A stretch of 64,000 nt of DNA from Ornithinimicrobium flavum (GTDB taxonomy: Bacteria; Actinomycetota; Actinomycetes; Actinomycetales; Dermatophilaceae), in contig NZ_CP038213.1 in NCBI RefSeq assembly GCF_004526345.1, positions 186,001 to 250,000 of the forward strand, read 5' to 3'. The position numbers were made by a program, and so were the translations under genes. Position 1 is the first letter of the stretch. The number at the start of each line of letters is the position of its first letter. Shown here one piece after another: positions 16,372 to 24,187 of this stretch. The notes under the pieces were generated by a model. The model was not told the DNA's origin. It saw only the letters and a list, made by a program, of their open reading frames with translations, and made no database searches.

Positions 16372-17416
16372 CCGTGAGGTGGATTCAAGGGTCTCAGGAA
16401 TACAGCTTCCTCTACCCTTACTCGACCCACCGGTGTCAATATCGGGAGTCCCCACGCGGTTGCTAGCGCCGGTCATCGAACCAGTGCCAGGCGGGACCAC
16501 CGTTTGGCACTACACCGACGCCGCTGGCGCGATTGGGATGATGACCGAGGGCAGGGTGCGTGCAACCTCGGTCCTGTGTCTTAACGACGAGGCCGAGTTC
16601 CACTACGGCGAAAGGCTCGTGCATGAATTGATCGAAGGTATCCTAGGGAGCGGGCAGTTGGAGCCCTACCAGGAGGCCCATCTAGTGGAGGTTGAAAGCA
16701 GCCTCAAGAGTGTTCTCGACCGATACCCCCTGTTCATCTTCTGCGCATCTGAAGCGGAGGACTCTTTGGGACAATGGCGTGGATACAGCGCAGACCCCGG
16801 ATACTCGCTTGGCTTCAGCGTCCAAGATCTGGTTGTGCTGGACAGGCACAGCCCGCCTCGGTCCCTCGACCCGCTGCCGCATCTGGCTCCCCGGTGGGGG
16901 CGAGTGCTATACGAGAAAAACGCGCAGCATCAGCTGCTGCTTCGCGGCTTGAGTTACTGTGCAGCAGCGGCGTCAAGGGATGATTCTAACGGTTCACCCG
17001 CTACCTCGGAACCTCCGGTCCCTCCCACGAATGCTTCAGGAGCGGAGGATGTCTACGGTGGTTATCGTCCTGAGAACGCGGCAGCAACTCTCATGTCACT
17101 CTTGGTTTTTTGCAAGCACCCGTCTTTCGCGGATGAGCAGGAAGTCCGGCTTGTGGCAACGTCGCCACCAGATAGTCGCGCCGTAGAATTTCGACAGTCA
17201 CGATTCGGCGTAACCCCTTTCGTTTCTCTCGGAGTCCCGCCGCCAGAGGCTGAGGGCAGAGTCTGGACTGCGCCGCTATGCGACCCCTACCTTCCAGACC
17301 ACGTAATGATCGGACCTACCCCACATCGGGAACCAGCTTTTCACGGAGCCAGCCAACTCCTTCGACGCGCGGGATTGGACTTCGACCCTACGCATAGCGC
17401 ATCTCCCTTCCGGTAG
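16364..17416 (+). CDS. DUF2971-family protein, partner of the TIR protein
   Basis: A 350-residue protein from the ATG at 16364, inside the end of the TIR gene (8-base overlap). The DUF2971 hallmarks are present: WHYTDAAGAIGMM (residues 48-60), LNDEAEF (73-79), FIFCASEAEDSLGQWRGYS (124-142), GYSLGF (146-151) and CKHPSFADEQEVRL (250-263). The conserved polar residues (H49, N74, E78, S129, D133, W138, R139, E260, R262) look like an active site, but no activity is established for the family. The lower GC content matches the TIR gene. Possible roles are ligand producer, sensor or second effector for the TIR protein. Confidence 0.75.
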   Translation: MTDREVDSRVSGIQLPLPLLDPPVSISGVPTRLLAPVIEPVPGGTTVWHYTDAAGAIGMMTEGRVRATSVLCLNDEAEFHYGERLVHELIEGILGSGQLEPYQEAHLVEVESSLKSVLDRYPLFIFCASEAEDSLGQWRGYSADPGYSLGFSVQDLVVLDRHSPPRSLDPLPHLAPRWGRVLYEKNAQHQLLLRGLSYCAAAASRDDSNGSPATSEPPVPPTNASGAEDVYGGYRPENAAATLMSLLVFCKHPSFADEQEVRLVATSPPDSRAVEFRQSRFGVTPFVSLGVPPPEAEGRVWTAPLCDPYLPDHVMIGPTPHREPAFHGASQLLRRAGLDFDPTHSASPFR

Positions 17417-17696
17417 TTGTCGTCAATCCCAGATCGACGCCACGTTGAATGTGAGCAATTCTCGCCACGCTCTTTGACGTCCACCGCCGCGTCATTCTGG
17501 GCGAATTGACGCGACCCCCGCGGTGCCGGTGCACTCCAGCGCGGCCAGATTGCGCAGCGGGGCGATCGTGCAGGTCGACCGCGATCGCGAAGACCGCGAT
17601 CAAGGCGCGACCGGGGCCGAGGTCCCCGACGGGTAGGCGGTATGCCACCGCTGAGGTCCCCCGGCCACCACAGCCCGGAAGTTCTCCTCCCGCACC
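17417..17696. other. Intergenic stretch at the right edge of the island
   Basis: About 280 bases. Minus-strand frames read AYRLPVGDLGPGRALIAVFAIAVDLHDRP and ENFRAVVAGGPQRWHTAYPSG, which look like scraps of decayed coding sequence, but no family was recognised. No RNA gene or terminator was found. Confidence 0.3.
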
Positions 17697-18075
17697 TCAG
17701 TTCTGCGAGTTCGACTCCGCCGGGTCGACCGGGGACTGCCGCTGGCCGCTGTCGCTGACCGAGCCGGGGCCCGTGTCTGCGTGGGAGTCCGACCCGAAGC
17801 CCGCGTCGGACCCGGTGCTGTCGGAGACGCTGGGCGACACCGGCCCCTGGGACACCCCGGTGCTGCCGTCGTCGACGCCACCGTCGCTGTCGGTCGCGTC
17901 ATCGACCGGACTGGCGTTGCCGCCCCTTCTCGCCCCACGTCTTGCGCGGGCCGTAGGGGGCACTCAGCGACACCGTCCCCTCGACGGGGTCGATCTGGAT
18001 AAGCGCGTTGGCCTCCAGGAGGGACTCGGCACGGTTCTGCGACTCGGCCTTCTCGTTGCGGTCGCTGATCATCAT
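17697..18075 (-). pseudogene. Frameshifted remnant of an unrecognised protein with acidic Ser/Asp tail
   Basis: From ATG 18075 the minus strand reads MMISDRNEKAESQNRAESLL, then ALIQIDPVEGTVSLSAPYGP and RKTWGEKG, then stops at 17899 in that frame. A second frame takes over with NASPVDDATDSDGG...VSPSVSDSTGSDAGFGSDSHADTG and ends at 17697. The low-complexity Ser/Asp/Gly tail is protein-like, so I read this as one ~125-residue product broken by a frameshift near 17930. No homologous family recognised. It may be the 3' end of a larger gene lost at the island edge. Confidence 0.35.
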
Positions 18076-18219
18076 CCGGGCCTTCGCCGTCCCCGGGAGG
18101 TCCAATCCGATCCTCGACCGGTGACGAATGCCTGGGGAAGCCCCACCGACGGTGGGGATCGCCCGACCCGGCCGGTGCGCGTGCAGCGTCCCCCCGGGTC
18201 CCGACAGAAGGACTACCCG

Positions 18220-18984
18220 ATGCACATCTCCCGCACACTCCTGGCCCTCCCCGCCGCCGGTGCCGCCGTGATGCTCCTGGCCGGTGCGCCCGCGGTCGCC
18301 GCGACGGGTTCGGCGATGGCCGACCTGCAGCCCGTCCCGCTCAACGACGCCCCGGGCACCGGGTCGGCCATGTTCGAGGTGGACGGCACCATGGTCGACC
18401 TCACCCTGGCCTACCAGGGGCTCCTCGCGGACGCGCCCCACGCGGCGCACGTCCACTTCGGGGCGGATGCACGGCACGCGTGCCCCACCGCCGAGGACGA
18501 CGCCGACGGCGACGGCTTCCTCAGCACCAGCGACGGTGGGCCTGCCTACGGCGGTATCGCCATCTCGCTGACCACCGAGGGCGACACCAGCGCGGACTCC
18601 GGCCTGGCCATCGACCGCTTCGGCGTCGGGGACGACGTGAGCTACGCCCGCGGCGGCATCGAGGTCGACCAGGCCACGGCCGACGCCATCCTGGCGGGTG
18701 AGGCCGTCGTCGTCGTGCACGGCGTGGACCACAACGGCAACGGTGAGTATGACGAGGGTGACCGCGGTCCCTCCGACCTGGACCCCTCGCTCCCGGGTGA
18801 GGCCACCGACCCCGCCCTGTGCGGTGTGGTCCAGGCCTCGCAGATGAGCGGCGTGCCCAGCGGGGGCGTCGACACCGGTGAGGCGGCCCCGGGCAGCCAG
18901 AACCTGCTGCTGGCTGCCGGAGGCGGCGTCGCCCTCGTCGGTGGCGCGCTGGTCCTCGCCCGTCGCCGCACCGCGGCCGGCTGA
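18220..18984 (+). CDS. Secreted CHRD-domain protein with C-terminal membrane anchor
   Basis: A 254-residue exported protein. A signal peptide (MHISRTLLALPAAGAAVMLLAGAPAVAA) precedes a CHRD domain with the hallmark HAAHVHFG and later GIEVDQATADAILAGEAVVVVHGVDHNGNGEYD. The C-terminus has a Gly-rich hydrophobic segment (LLLAAGGGVALVGGALVLA) ending in RRR, the layout of a sortase-anchored surface protein, but no LPxTG is present; VDTGEA lies where the sorting motif should be. A sortase gene follows 13 bases later. CHRD domains occur in extracellular proteins of unknown activity. Confidence 0.75.
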   Translation: MHISRTLLALPAAGAAVMLLAGAPAVAATGSAMADLQPVPLNDAPGTGSAMFEVDGTMVDLTLAYQGLLADAPHAAHVHFGADARHACPTAEDDADGDGFLSTSDGGPAYGGIAISLTTEGDTSADSGLAIDRFGVGDDVSYARGGIEVDQATADAILAGEAVVVVHGVDHNGNGEYDEGDRGPSDLDPSLPGEATDPALCGVVQASQMSGVPSGGVDTGEAAPGSQNLLLAAGGGVALVGGALVLARRRTAAG

Positions 18985-18997
18985 GCCGGGCCTGCTG

Positions 18998-19792
18998 ATG
19001 ACCGAGGACGTCGGGCGGACGGCGACGGGGACGGGGACCTCCGGTCCCGCCGCCCGACGTCCCGGTCCGGCCCTCCGCACGGCCGCCGCGCTCGCCCTCC
19101 TGCTCGGTGGCGGGACGGCAGTGGCCGTGGGCTGGTCCGCCCAGGGGGGGACACCCACCCCACCCGCCCTCTCCGTCCCCGCGGCGGGGGAGGGCACGAC
19201 GGCGGAGCCGACACCGGGTCCGGTGACCGGCCCTGCTGCCACCTCCGGCCCGCCACCGCCCACGCCGTCCTCGGCCGAGACCGGTGCCGCCTCGGCTGCG
19301 CCCGAGGCGACGTCGGCCGAGCCCACCGAGCAAGCGGTCCCGGTCGCGCTCCCGGTCTCGGTGTCCATCCCCGCCATCGGGGTCACGTCCGACCTGCTCC
19401 ATCTCGGGCTGAACCCGGACGGCACCCTGCAGGTGCCCGAGGGCCCCGACTTCGACACCGCCGCCTGGTACGACGGCTCACCACGACCCGGTGAGACCGG
19501 TCCGGCGGTGATCGAGGGGCACGTCAGCAGCATCGGGCGGGGTCCGTCGATCTTCTTCGACCTGGCGCGTCTGCAGGTCGGCGACACGGTCGAGGTCACC
19601 CGCGAGGACGGCTCCGTCGCCACCTTCGAGGTGTACGACCTCCGACAGTTCCCCAAGGACGACTTCCCCACGGTCGAGGTCTACGGCAACACGGCGGGAC
19701 CCGAGCTGCGGCTCATCACCTGCGGCGGCACGATCGCCGAGAGCACGGGCCGCTTCGCCGACAACGTCATCGTCTTCGCCCGCGAGGTCTGA
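18998..19792 (+). CDS. Class F-type sortase
   Basis: A 264-residue protein with a cytoplasmic N-terminus, one membrane segment (TAAALALLLGGGTAVAVGW), a ~75-residue Pro/Thr/Ala-rich linker and a sortase domain from about residue 118. The catalytic His is in VIEGHVSS, the Cys in LRLITCGG and the Arg in STGRFADNVIVFA. This small-domain form matches class E/F actinobacterial sortases. It probably anchors the CHRD protein encoded just upstream. Its stop overlaps the next start (TGATG). Confidence 0.8.
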   Translation: MTEDVGRTATGTGTSGPAARRPGPALRTAAALALLLGGGTAVAVGWSAQGGTPTPPALSVPAAGEGTTAEPTPGPVTGPAATSGPPPPTPSSAETGAASAAPEATSAEPTEQAVPVALPVSVSIPAIGVTSDLLHLGLNPDGTLQVPEGPDFDTAAWYDGSPRPGETGPAVIEGHVSSIGRGPSIFFDLARLQVGDTVEVTREDGSVATFEVYDLRQFPKDDFPTVEVYGNTAGPELRLITCGGTIAESTGRFADNVIVFAREV

Positions 19793-20439
19793 TGCCGACC
19801 CCGTCCCAGGGCCCGACCATGCGGGTGCTCGGGGTGGGGCTGCCTGCGGTCCTGCTGCTGGCGGGGATCCTCGTCGTCGCCCTCCTGGCGGGGGGAGGCG
19901 CGCCGCAGGCACCCCTCCCGGGGCTGCCGGACGCGGGTGCTGTGACGGGCTGGGGCGGTCCGCTCGTCGACCTGGTCGTCCGCGGCCTGGCCGTGCTGAC
20001 GATCGGGCAGCTCACCTACGCCGCCCTGCTCTCCCCGACGGGCACGGGCACCGCGACGGCCCGGGCGCTGCGGGGCGCCACCTGGTCCACCTGCGCCTGG
20101 CTGGTCGCCGAGCTGACCGCCCTGGTGCTCACCGTCAGCTCCGTCCACGGCGTGCCGGTCACGGGTCTGTCGCCGCAGGCGGTCCTCCTCCTGCCCACCC
20201 AGCTCCCCGCCGGCCGGTCCGCGGCCTGGGTCGTCGGGCTGCTGACCCTGGTGGTCGCCGGCAGCGCCCGATCGGTGCGCGCAGGAGCCCGGGAGGGTCG
20301 GGGCCGGACCCGCACGGGGGCGGTCGCGCTGCTGCTGGTCGCGCTCGCCGCCGCCGTCCTGCCGGGCGTGCTCGCCGGTCATCCCGCGGCCGCGGACGAC
20401 CACCTCCCTGCGGTGGTCGCGCTGTCGTCCACGTCGTGA
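19792..20439 (+). CDS. CopD-family protein, N-terminal membrane half (split gene)
   Basis: A 215-residue membrane protein with about five hydrophobic segments, ending at a TGA (20437-20439) that overlaps the GTG start of the next frame. The CopD (copper resistance D) family normally continues with an H-x(n)-W-x-G-G-L motif. That motif, preceded by VVHVV, is found in the other frame straight across the junction (20424 onward). A one-base deletion near 20424 would therefore explain the split. Alternatively two coupled subunits are made through the GTGA overlap. Confidence 0.6.
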   Translation: MPTPSQGPTMRVLGVGLPAVLLLAGILVVALLAGGGAPQAPLPGLPDAGAVTGWGGPLVDLVVRGLAVLTIGQLTYAALLSPTGTGTATARALRGATWSTCAWLVAELTALVLTVSSVHGVPVTGLSPQAVLLLPTQLPAGRSAAWVVGLLTLVVAGSARSVRAGAREGRGRTRTGAVALLLVALAAAVLPGVLAGHPAAADDHLPAVVALSSTS

Positions 20440-21134
20440 CCGCGAGCCTGTGGGTCGGGGGCCTGGTCGGTCTGCTCCTGCACGGCCGGCACCGTCCGGA
20501 CACCGTGGCGGCCGTCCGCCGGTTCAGCGCCCTGGCGCTGGCCTGCGTCGTCCTGCTGCTGACCTCGGGCATGGTGTCCGCGCTGCTGGTGGCCGGCCCG
20601 CCCGCGGCGTCGTGGGCCGGCGAGGGGTGGGTCCGGCTGCTCCTGCTCAAGACGGTCCTGCTCGGGCTCCTGACGGCCGTCGGATGGTGGCACCGTCGAC
20701 GCACCATGCCGGCCCTGGCCGACGGTGCGCCGCGTGCCTTCGTCCGCCTCGGCGTGGCGGAGGTCGTCCTCATGGGCCTGACGGTCACCCTGTCCGTGGC
20801 CCTGGCCGCGTCTCCCGCGCCCACCGCGGGGGCCACCGAGGACATGAGCGGCCACGACCACGGGGAGCTGTCCGTCGCCATCCTCGTCGACGAGGACCGG
20901 TTCCACGTGGCCGGCACGGTGCGGCCGGGCCAGGCGGTGACGGTGCACAACCCCAGCACGTCGGCCGCCACCATCAGCGCGGTGGACGGCAGCTTCGACG
21001 TCGACGTGCGGCCCCGGACCATCCTCACCTTCGTGGCTCCCGCCGAGCCGGGCGACTACGACTTCGTGAGCCGGGCCGGGGGCTCCGCCGACGGTCGCTC
21101 GCCCGACACCCTCCGCGTCCGCGCCGGCCCCTGA
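20436..21134 (+). CDS. CopD-family protein, C-terminal half fused to a cupredoxin-like domain
   Basis: Begins at GTG 20436. Residues 1-130 carry the second half of a CopD membrane domain (SLWVGGLVGLLLHG, RFSALALACVVLLLTSGMVSALL, WVRLLLLKTVLLGLLTAVGWWHRR). A His-containing linker (MSGHDHGE) leads to a ~95-residue extracellular beta domain (VTVHNPSTSAATISAVDGSFDVDV...ILTFVAPAEPGDYDFVSRAGG) resembling a cupredoxin. CopD proteins take part in copper import or resistance. Together with the preceding frame this would be one ~450-residue protein. Confidence 0.65.
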   Translation: MTASLWVGGLVGLLLHGRHRPDTVAAVRRFSALALACVVLLLTSGMVSALLVAGPPAASWAGEGWVRLLLLKTVLLGLLTAVGWWHRRRTMPALADGAPRAFVRLGVAEVVLMGLTVTLSVALAASPAPTAGATEDMSGHDHGELSVAILVDEDRFHVAGTVRPGQAVTVHNPSTSAATISAVDGSFDVDVRPRTILTFVAPAEPGDYDFVSRAGGSADGRSPDTLRVRAGP

Positions 21135-21174
21135 CCCCGCGGTGCGCAGGTCGGGTCACCTCGTGCCCACCGAC

Positions 21175-21180
21175 TACGCT
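21175..21180 (+). promoter_or_regulatory. Leaderless -10-like box for sigK
   Basis: TACGCT ends 6 bases before the GTG at 21187. SigK genes are often autoregulated, so a SigK-type promoter is also possible, but no diagnostic -35 was identified. Confidence 0.45.
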
Positions 21181-21186
21181 GAGGTC

Positions 21187-21807
21187 GTGGCGATGCCAGG
21201 GCCACCTCGAGTGAATCCCCCGGGAGGCGATGTGCGGTCCGCCGAGCAGCCGACCGCGCCCGTCCTGGGTCGGCTGCTGGCCCTGGTCGCGACCGGGGAC
21301 CAGGACGCCCTCGCCGAGGTCTACGACCTCGTGGCCCCGCGCGTCTTCGGGCTGGCCCTCCGCATCGTGCGGGACCGCGCCCTCGCCGAGGAGGTCACCC
21401 AGGACGTCTTCGTCCAGGTATGGCGCCAGGCCGGGGAGGTCGACCCGCAGCGGGGGTCCCCGCTCGGCTGGCTGATGACGCTGACCCACCGCCGGGCCGT
21501 CGACCGGGTCCGCTCCGAGCAGGCGCAATCCGATCGCCTCCGCCGCTACGAACTCCAGCAGACGACACCGGAGTACGACTCCACGGCGGAGGAGGCGCTG
21601 GGACGGGTCGAGGCGGAGCGCCTCCAGCAGGCGCTCGAGCTGATCGGAGAGCCTCACCGGACCACGGTCGAGCTGGCCTACTTCGGCGGGCTCACCCACC
21701 GTGAGGTGGCCGGGCGGCTCGGCATACCCCTCGGCACGGCGAAGACCCGGATCAGGGACGGTCTGCACAAGCTGAGGGTCCAGATGGTAGGAGGTGAGCA
21801 GGGATGA
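21187..21807 (+). CDS. sigK: ECF RNA polymerase sigma factor, SigK type
   Basis: A 206-residue ECF sigma factor. Region 2 is at ~25-95 (EVYDLVAPRVFGLALRIVRDRALAEEVTQDVFVQVWRQA) and region 4 at ~140-195 (TVELAYFGGLTHREVAGRLGIPLGTAKTRIRDGLHKLR). GTG 21187 was chosen for the -10 box just upstream; ATG 21193 is an alternative. The overlapping RskA-like gene downstream makes this a SigK/RskA pair. In mycobacteria SigK controls secreted antigens; here the nearby CHRD protein, sortase and CopD genes are plausible targets, by inference. Confidence 0.85.
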   Translation: MAMPGPPRVNPPGGDVRSAEQPTAPVLGRLLALVATGDQDALAEVYDLVAPRVFGLALRIVRDRALAEEVTQDVFVQVWRQAGEVDPQRGSPLGWLMTLTHRRAVDRVRSEQAQSDRLRRYELQQTTPEYDSTAEEALGRVEAERLQQALELIGEPHRTTVELAYFGGLTHREVAGRLGIPLGTAKTRIRDGLHKLRVQMVGGEQG

Positions 21808-22559
21808 ACGAGCGGGATCTGCACGACCTCGCGGCGGCCTACGCCGTGGACGCCGTCGACGACGAGGAGCGGGAGGCCTTCGCCGCGCACCTGCCCTCGT
21901 GCGAGTCGTGCCGGCAGGAGGTGGCCCAGCTCACCGACGCGGCAGCAACCCTGTCCGAGGGTCTCGAGGTGCCGCCGCCGCCGGAGCTGCGGGACCGCGT
22001 CCTGGGAGCGGTCGCCGCGGAGGCGGCCGGGCCGCGCCGAGCCTCCGGCGACCCGGATCCCGACGGTGCCCCCCGCGGGGACGTCGTGCCACTGACCCGC
22101 GACCGGAGGCACCGGCGGGCCGAGGGCGGGCACCGTCGCGGCTGGTGGGCCGCCGCCGCAGCCGCCGTGGTCGTGGGGGTCGGGGGGTGGGGCGTGTCCC
22201 AGACCCTCACGCCCGATCCCCTCGACCAGGTGGTCAGCGCCGACGACGCCCAGGAGTACGAGTCCGAGGAGACCCCGGGCCTGGCGGTCGTCACCTCCAA
22301 GGCGGCCGACCGGGCCGTCCTGCGGCTGCCCGAGGACCTGGAGCTGCCGCCCTCGGGCTCGGTCCTGCAGGCCTGGTTCATCGACAACGAGGGACAGGCC
22401 CGCTCGGCGGGCGTCCTCGACGCCGAGGCGGCGCAGGAGCGCTCCGTGCTGCTGGACGGCTCCCCTTCCGGCGCGGCCGTGGTGGGCCTCACGGTCGAGC
22501 CGGACGGTGGCTCGGCGCAGCCCACCACCGACCCCGTCGGCGTCGTCCCGCTGGGGTAG
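21804..22559 (+). CDS. rskA: RskA-type membrane anti-sigma factor
   Basis: A 251-residue protein starting in an ATGA overlap with sigK. The N-terminal ~75 residues form an anti-sigma domain with a zinc-type H-x3-C-x2-C (HLPSCESC, residues ~30-37). A single membrane segment follows (WWAAAAAAVVVGVGGWGV, ~113-130). The ~120-residue extracellular C-terminal domain has the RskA pattern VLQAWFIDNEGQARSAGVLD and VGLTVEPDGGSAQPTTDPVGVVPL. It should hold SigK inactive at the membrane until regulated proteolysis. Confidence 0.88.
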   Translation: MNERDLHDLAAAYAVDAVDDEEREAFAAHLPSCESCRQEVAQLTDAAATLSEGLEVPPPPELRDRVLGAVAAEAAGPRRASGDPDPDGAPRGDVVPLTRDRRHRRAEGGHRRGWWAAAAAAVVVGVGGWGVSQTLTPDPLDQVVSADDAQEYESEETPGLAVVTSKAADRAVLRLPEDLELPPSGSVLQAWFIDNEGQARSAGVLDAEAAQERSVLLDGSPSGAAVVGLTVEPDGGSAQPTTDPVGVVPLG

Positions 22560-22583
22560 GAGCCCGGTCCCGCTACCCCGACC

Positions 22584-23087
22584 TCACCCGGGCGGGCCGC
22601 AGGTGAGCCGGAGGTCCATCACGTCGTAGGGGCCGGCCGAGGCGTTCGTCCCCTCCGGCGCCTGCGCCACGGCCTCCTCCGGCACGACGTTGCGCATCAC
22701 CATCCGCACCGTCCCCCGGCCGAGGGTGAGGTCGACCTGCCAGCCCCAGGTGTCCGCATACGTCGCACCGAGCCGGACGGTGTCCCCCTCCAGGGAGCCC
22801 GAGAGGTGCATGGGCCCGGGCTGCTGGTGCCACCCGTCCAGCCAGGTGGCCCGCACCGTGCCGTCCTCCTCCGGCGACCCCACGAGGAGCACGCCCTCCT
22901 GCGGGCCGTCCTGCGGGTGGGTCCAGGTGTAGGTCGCGAGGAGGGCGTGGCCGCCGGCGTGGACCTCGACGCGGCCGCTCGCCGGGCCGGCCGCGAAGGC
23001 GTCGGTGGGCATCATCCGGAAGCTCCCGTCGCCCCCGAGGGCCTGCGAGCTCGTCGACACGGTCAGGTCGGGCCAGGGTGTGGTCAT
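22584..23087 (-). CDS. Hypothetical lipocalin/DUF1579-like protein
   Basis: A 167-residue protein without signal peptide or membrane segment. Repeated strand-like blocks (GRVEVHAGGHALLATYTW, EGVLLVGSPEEDGTVRATWLDGWHQQPGPMHLSG) resemble the ten-stranded barrels of the calycin/DUF1579 group, including the W-x-D-x-W-H element. No ligand or enzyme function can be assigned. It converges on rskA and is divergent from the ABC importer, sharing a short upstream region with it. Confidence 0.45.
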   Translation of the reverse strand: MTTPWPDLTVSTSSQALGGDGSFRMMPTDAFAAGPASGRVEVHAGGHALLATYTWTHPQDGPQEGVLLVGSPEEDGTVRATWLDGWHQQPGPMHLSGSLEGDTVRLGATYADTWGWQVDLTLGRGTVRMVMRNVVPEEAVAQAPEGTNASAGPYDVMDLRLTCGPPG

Positions 23088-23109
23088 GGCTCATCATCGC
23101 CCGTCCGCC

Positions 23110-23115
23110 TAGGGT
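23110..23115 (+). promoter_or_regulatory. Leaderless -10 box for the compatible-solute importer operon
   Basis: TAGGGT ends 7 bases before the GTG at 23123, with no Shine-Dalgarno. It drives a four-gene operon. Confidence 0.55.
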
Positions 23116-23122
23116 GGGCCGG

Positions 23123-24187
23123 GTGATCCGGTTCGAGAGCGTCACCAAGCGCTACCCCGACGGCACGGTCGCCGTGGACGCCCTGACCCTCGACATCCCC
23201 CGGGGTGGCATCACGGTGCTCGTCGGCCCGTCCGGCTGCGGCAAGACGACCACGCTGCGGATGATCAACCGGATGGTTGAGCCCACGGAGGGCCGGATCA
23301 CCCTGGACGACGAGGACATCACGGCCCGCCCGGCCGCCCAGCTGCGCCGCTCGATCGGTTACGTCATCCAGCACGCCGGGCTCTTCCCGCACCGGACCGT
23401 CCTGGCCAACGTCATGACGGTCCCGCGGCTGCTCGGCTGGGACCGGGCCCGGGCCCGCAGCGCCGCGCTCGAGGCGATCGAGAAGGTCGGCCTCACGGCC
23501 GACCAGGCACGCCGCTACCCCGCCCAGCTGTCCGGCGGGCAGCAGCAGCGGGTCGGGGTCGCCCGGGCGCTGGCCAGCGGGCCGGACGTGGTGCTCATGG
23601 ACGAGCCCTTCAGTGCCGTCGACCCCCTCGTGCGTGCCGACCTGCAGCAGGAGGTGCGCCGCCTCCAGCGCGACCTGGGCATCACGGTGGTCCTGGTCAC
23701 CCACGACATCGACGAGGCGCTCACCCTGGGCGACACCGTGGCCGTCATGCGCCAGGGCGGGCACCTCGCGCAGTTCGCGAGCCCGGCGGACCTGCTCGCC
23801 GAGCCCGCCGACGACTTCGTGGCCAGCTTCGTGGGCAAGGACCGCGGCTACCGCGCCCTCGGCTTCGCGGACGTCGCCGTCGAGCCGCGCCGCGAGGCGA
23901 CCGTCCGGATCGGGGAGCAGATCCCGGCCGGGTCCGGCTGGGTGCTGGTCGCGGACGACTCCGGTATGCCGCTCGGCTGGGTCGACGCGCACTCCTGGGG
24001 CGGCCCCGCCCGCGAGGACCGGCTGCACCGGGTCGGTGCGCTGGCCGCGCCGGGGGAGAGCGCCCGGGCGCTGCTCGACGCTGCCCTGTCCTCGCCCAGC
24101 GGTCGCGGGGTGGTCGTCGCGGACGGGAGGGTGGTCGGGACGGTGACCGCCCAGGACGTGCTCGCAGCGCTCGGGGACCGCCCGTGA
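23123..24187 (+). CDS. opuCA: OpuCA/ProV-type ABC transporter ATP-binding protein with CBS tail
   Basis: A 354-residue ATPase. Walker A is GPSGCGKT (residues 35-42), the Q-loop is in IGYVIQHAG, the signature is LSGGQQQR, and Walker B is VVLMDEPFSAVD, followed by the switch His in VTHDIDEA. Residues ~255-350 are a CBS-like region, which in OpuA/OpuC senses ionic strength. It energises uptake of quaternary-amine osmoprotectants (glycine betaine, choline, carnitine; specificity not resolved). Stop overlaps the next GTG (GTGA at 24184). Confidence 0.85.
   Translation: MIRFESVTKRYPDGTVAVDALTLDIPRGGITVLVGPSGCGKTTTLRMINRMVEPTEGRITLDDEDITARPAAQLRRSIGYVIQHAGLFPHRTVLANVMTVPRLLGWDRARARSAALEAIEKVGLTADQARRYPAQLSGGQQQRVGVARALASGPDVVLMDEPFSAVDPLVRADLQQEVRRLQRDLGITVVLVTHDIDEALTLGDTVAVMRQGGHLAQFASPADLLAEPADDFVASFVGKDRGYRALGFADVAVEPRREATVRIGEQIPAGSGWVLVADDSGMPLGWVDAHSWGGPAREDRLHRVGALAAPGESARALLDAALSSPSGRGVVVADGRVVGTVTAQDVLAALGDRP

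Noticed and set aside
17506..18219. A long frame running into the CHRD gene could suggest a much larger N-terminus.
   Set aside because: The signal peptide begins at ATG 18220, and the upstream stretch is low-complexity Pro/Ser sequence antisense to a more protein-like remnant.
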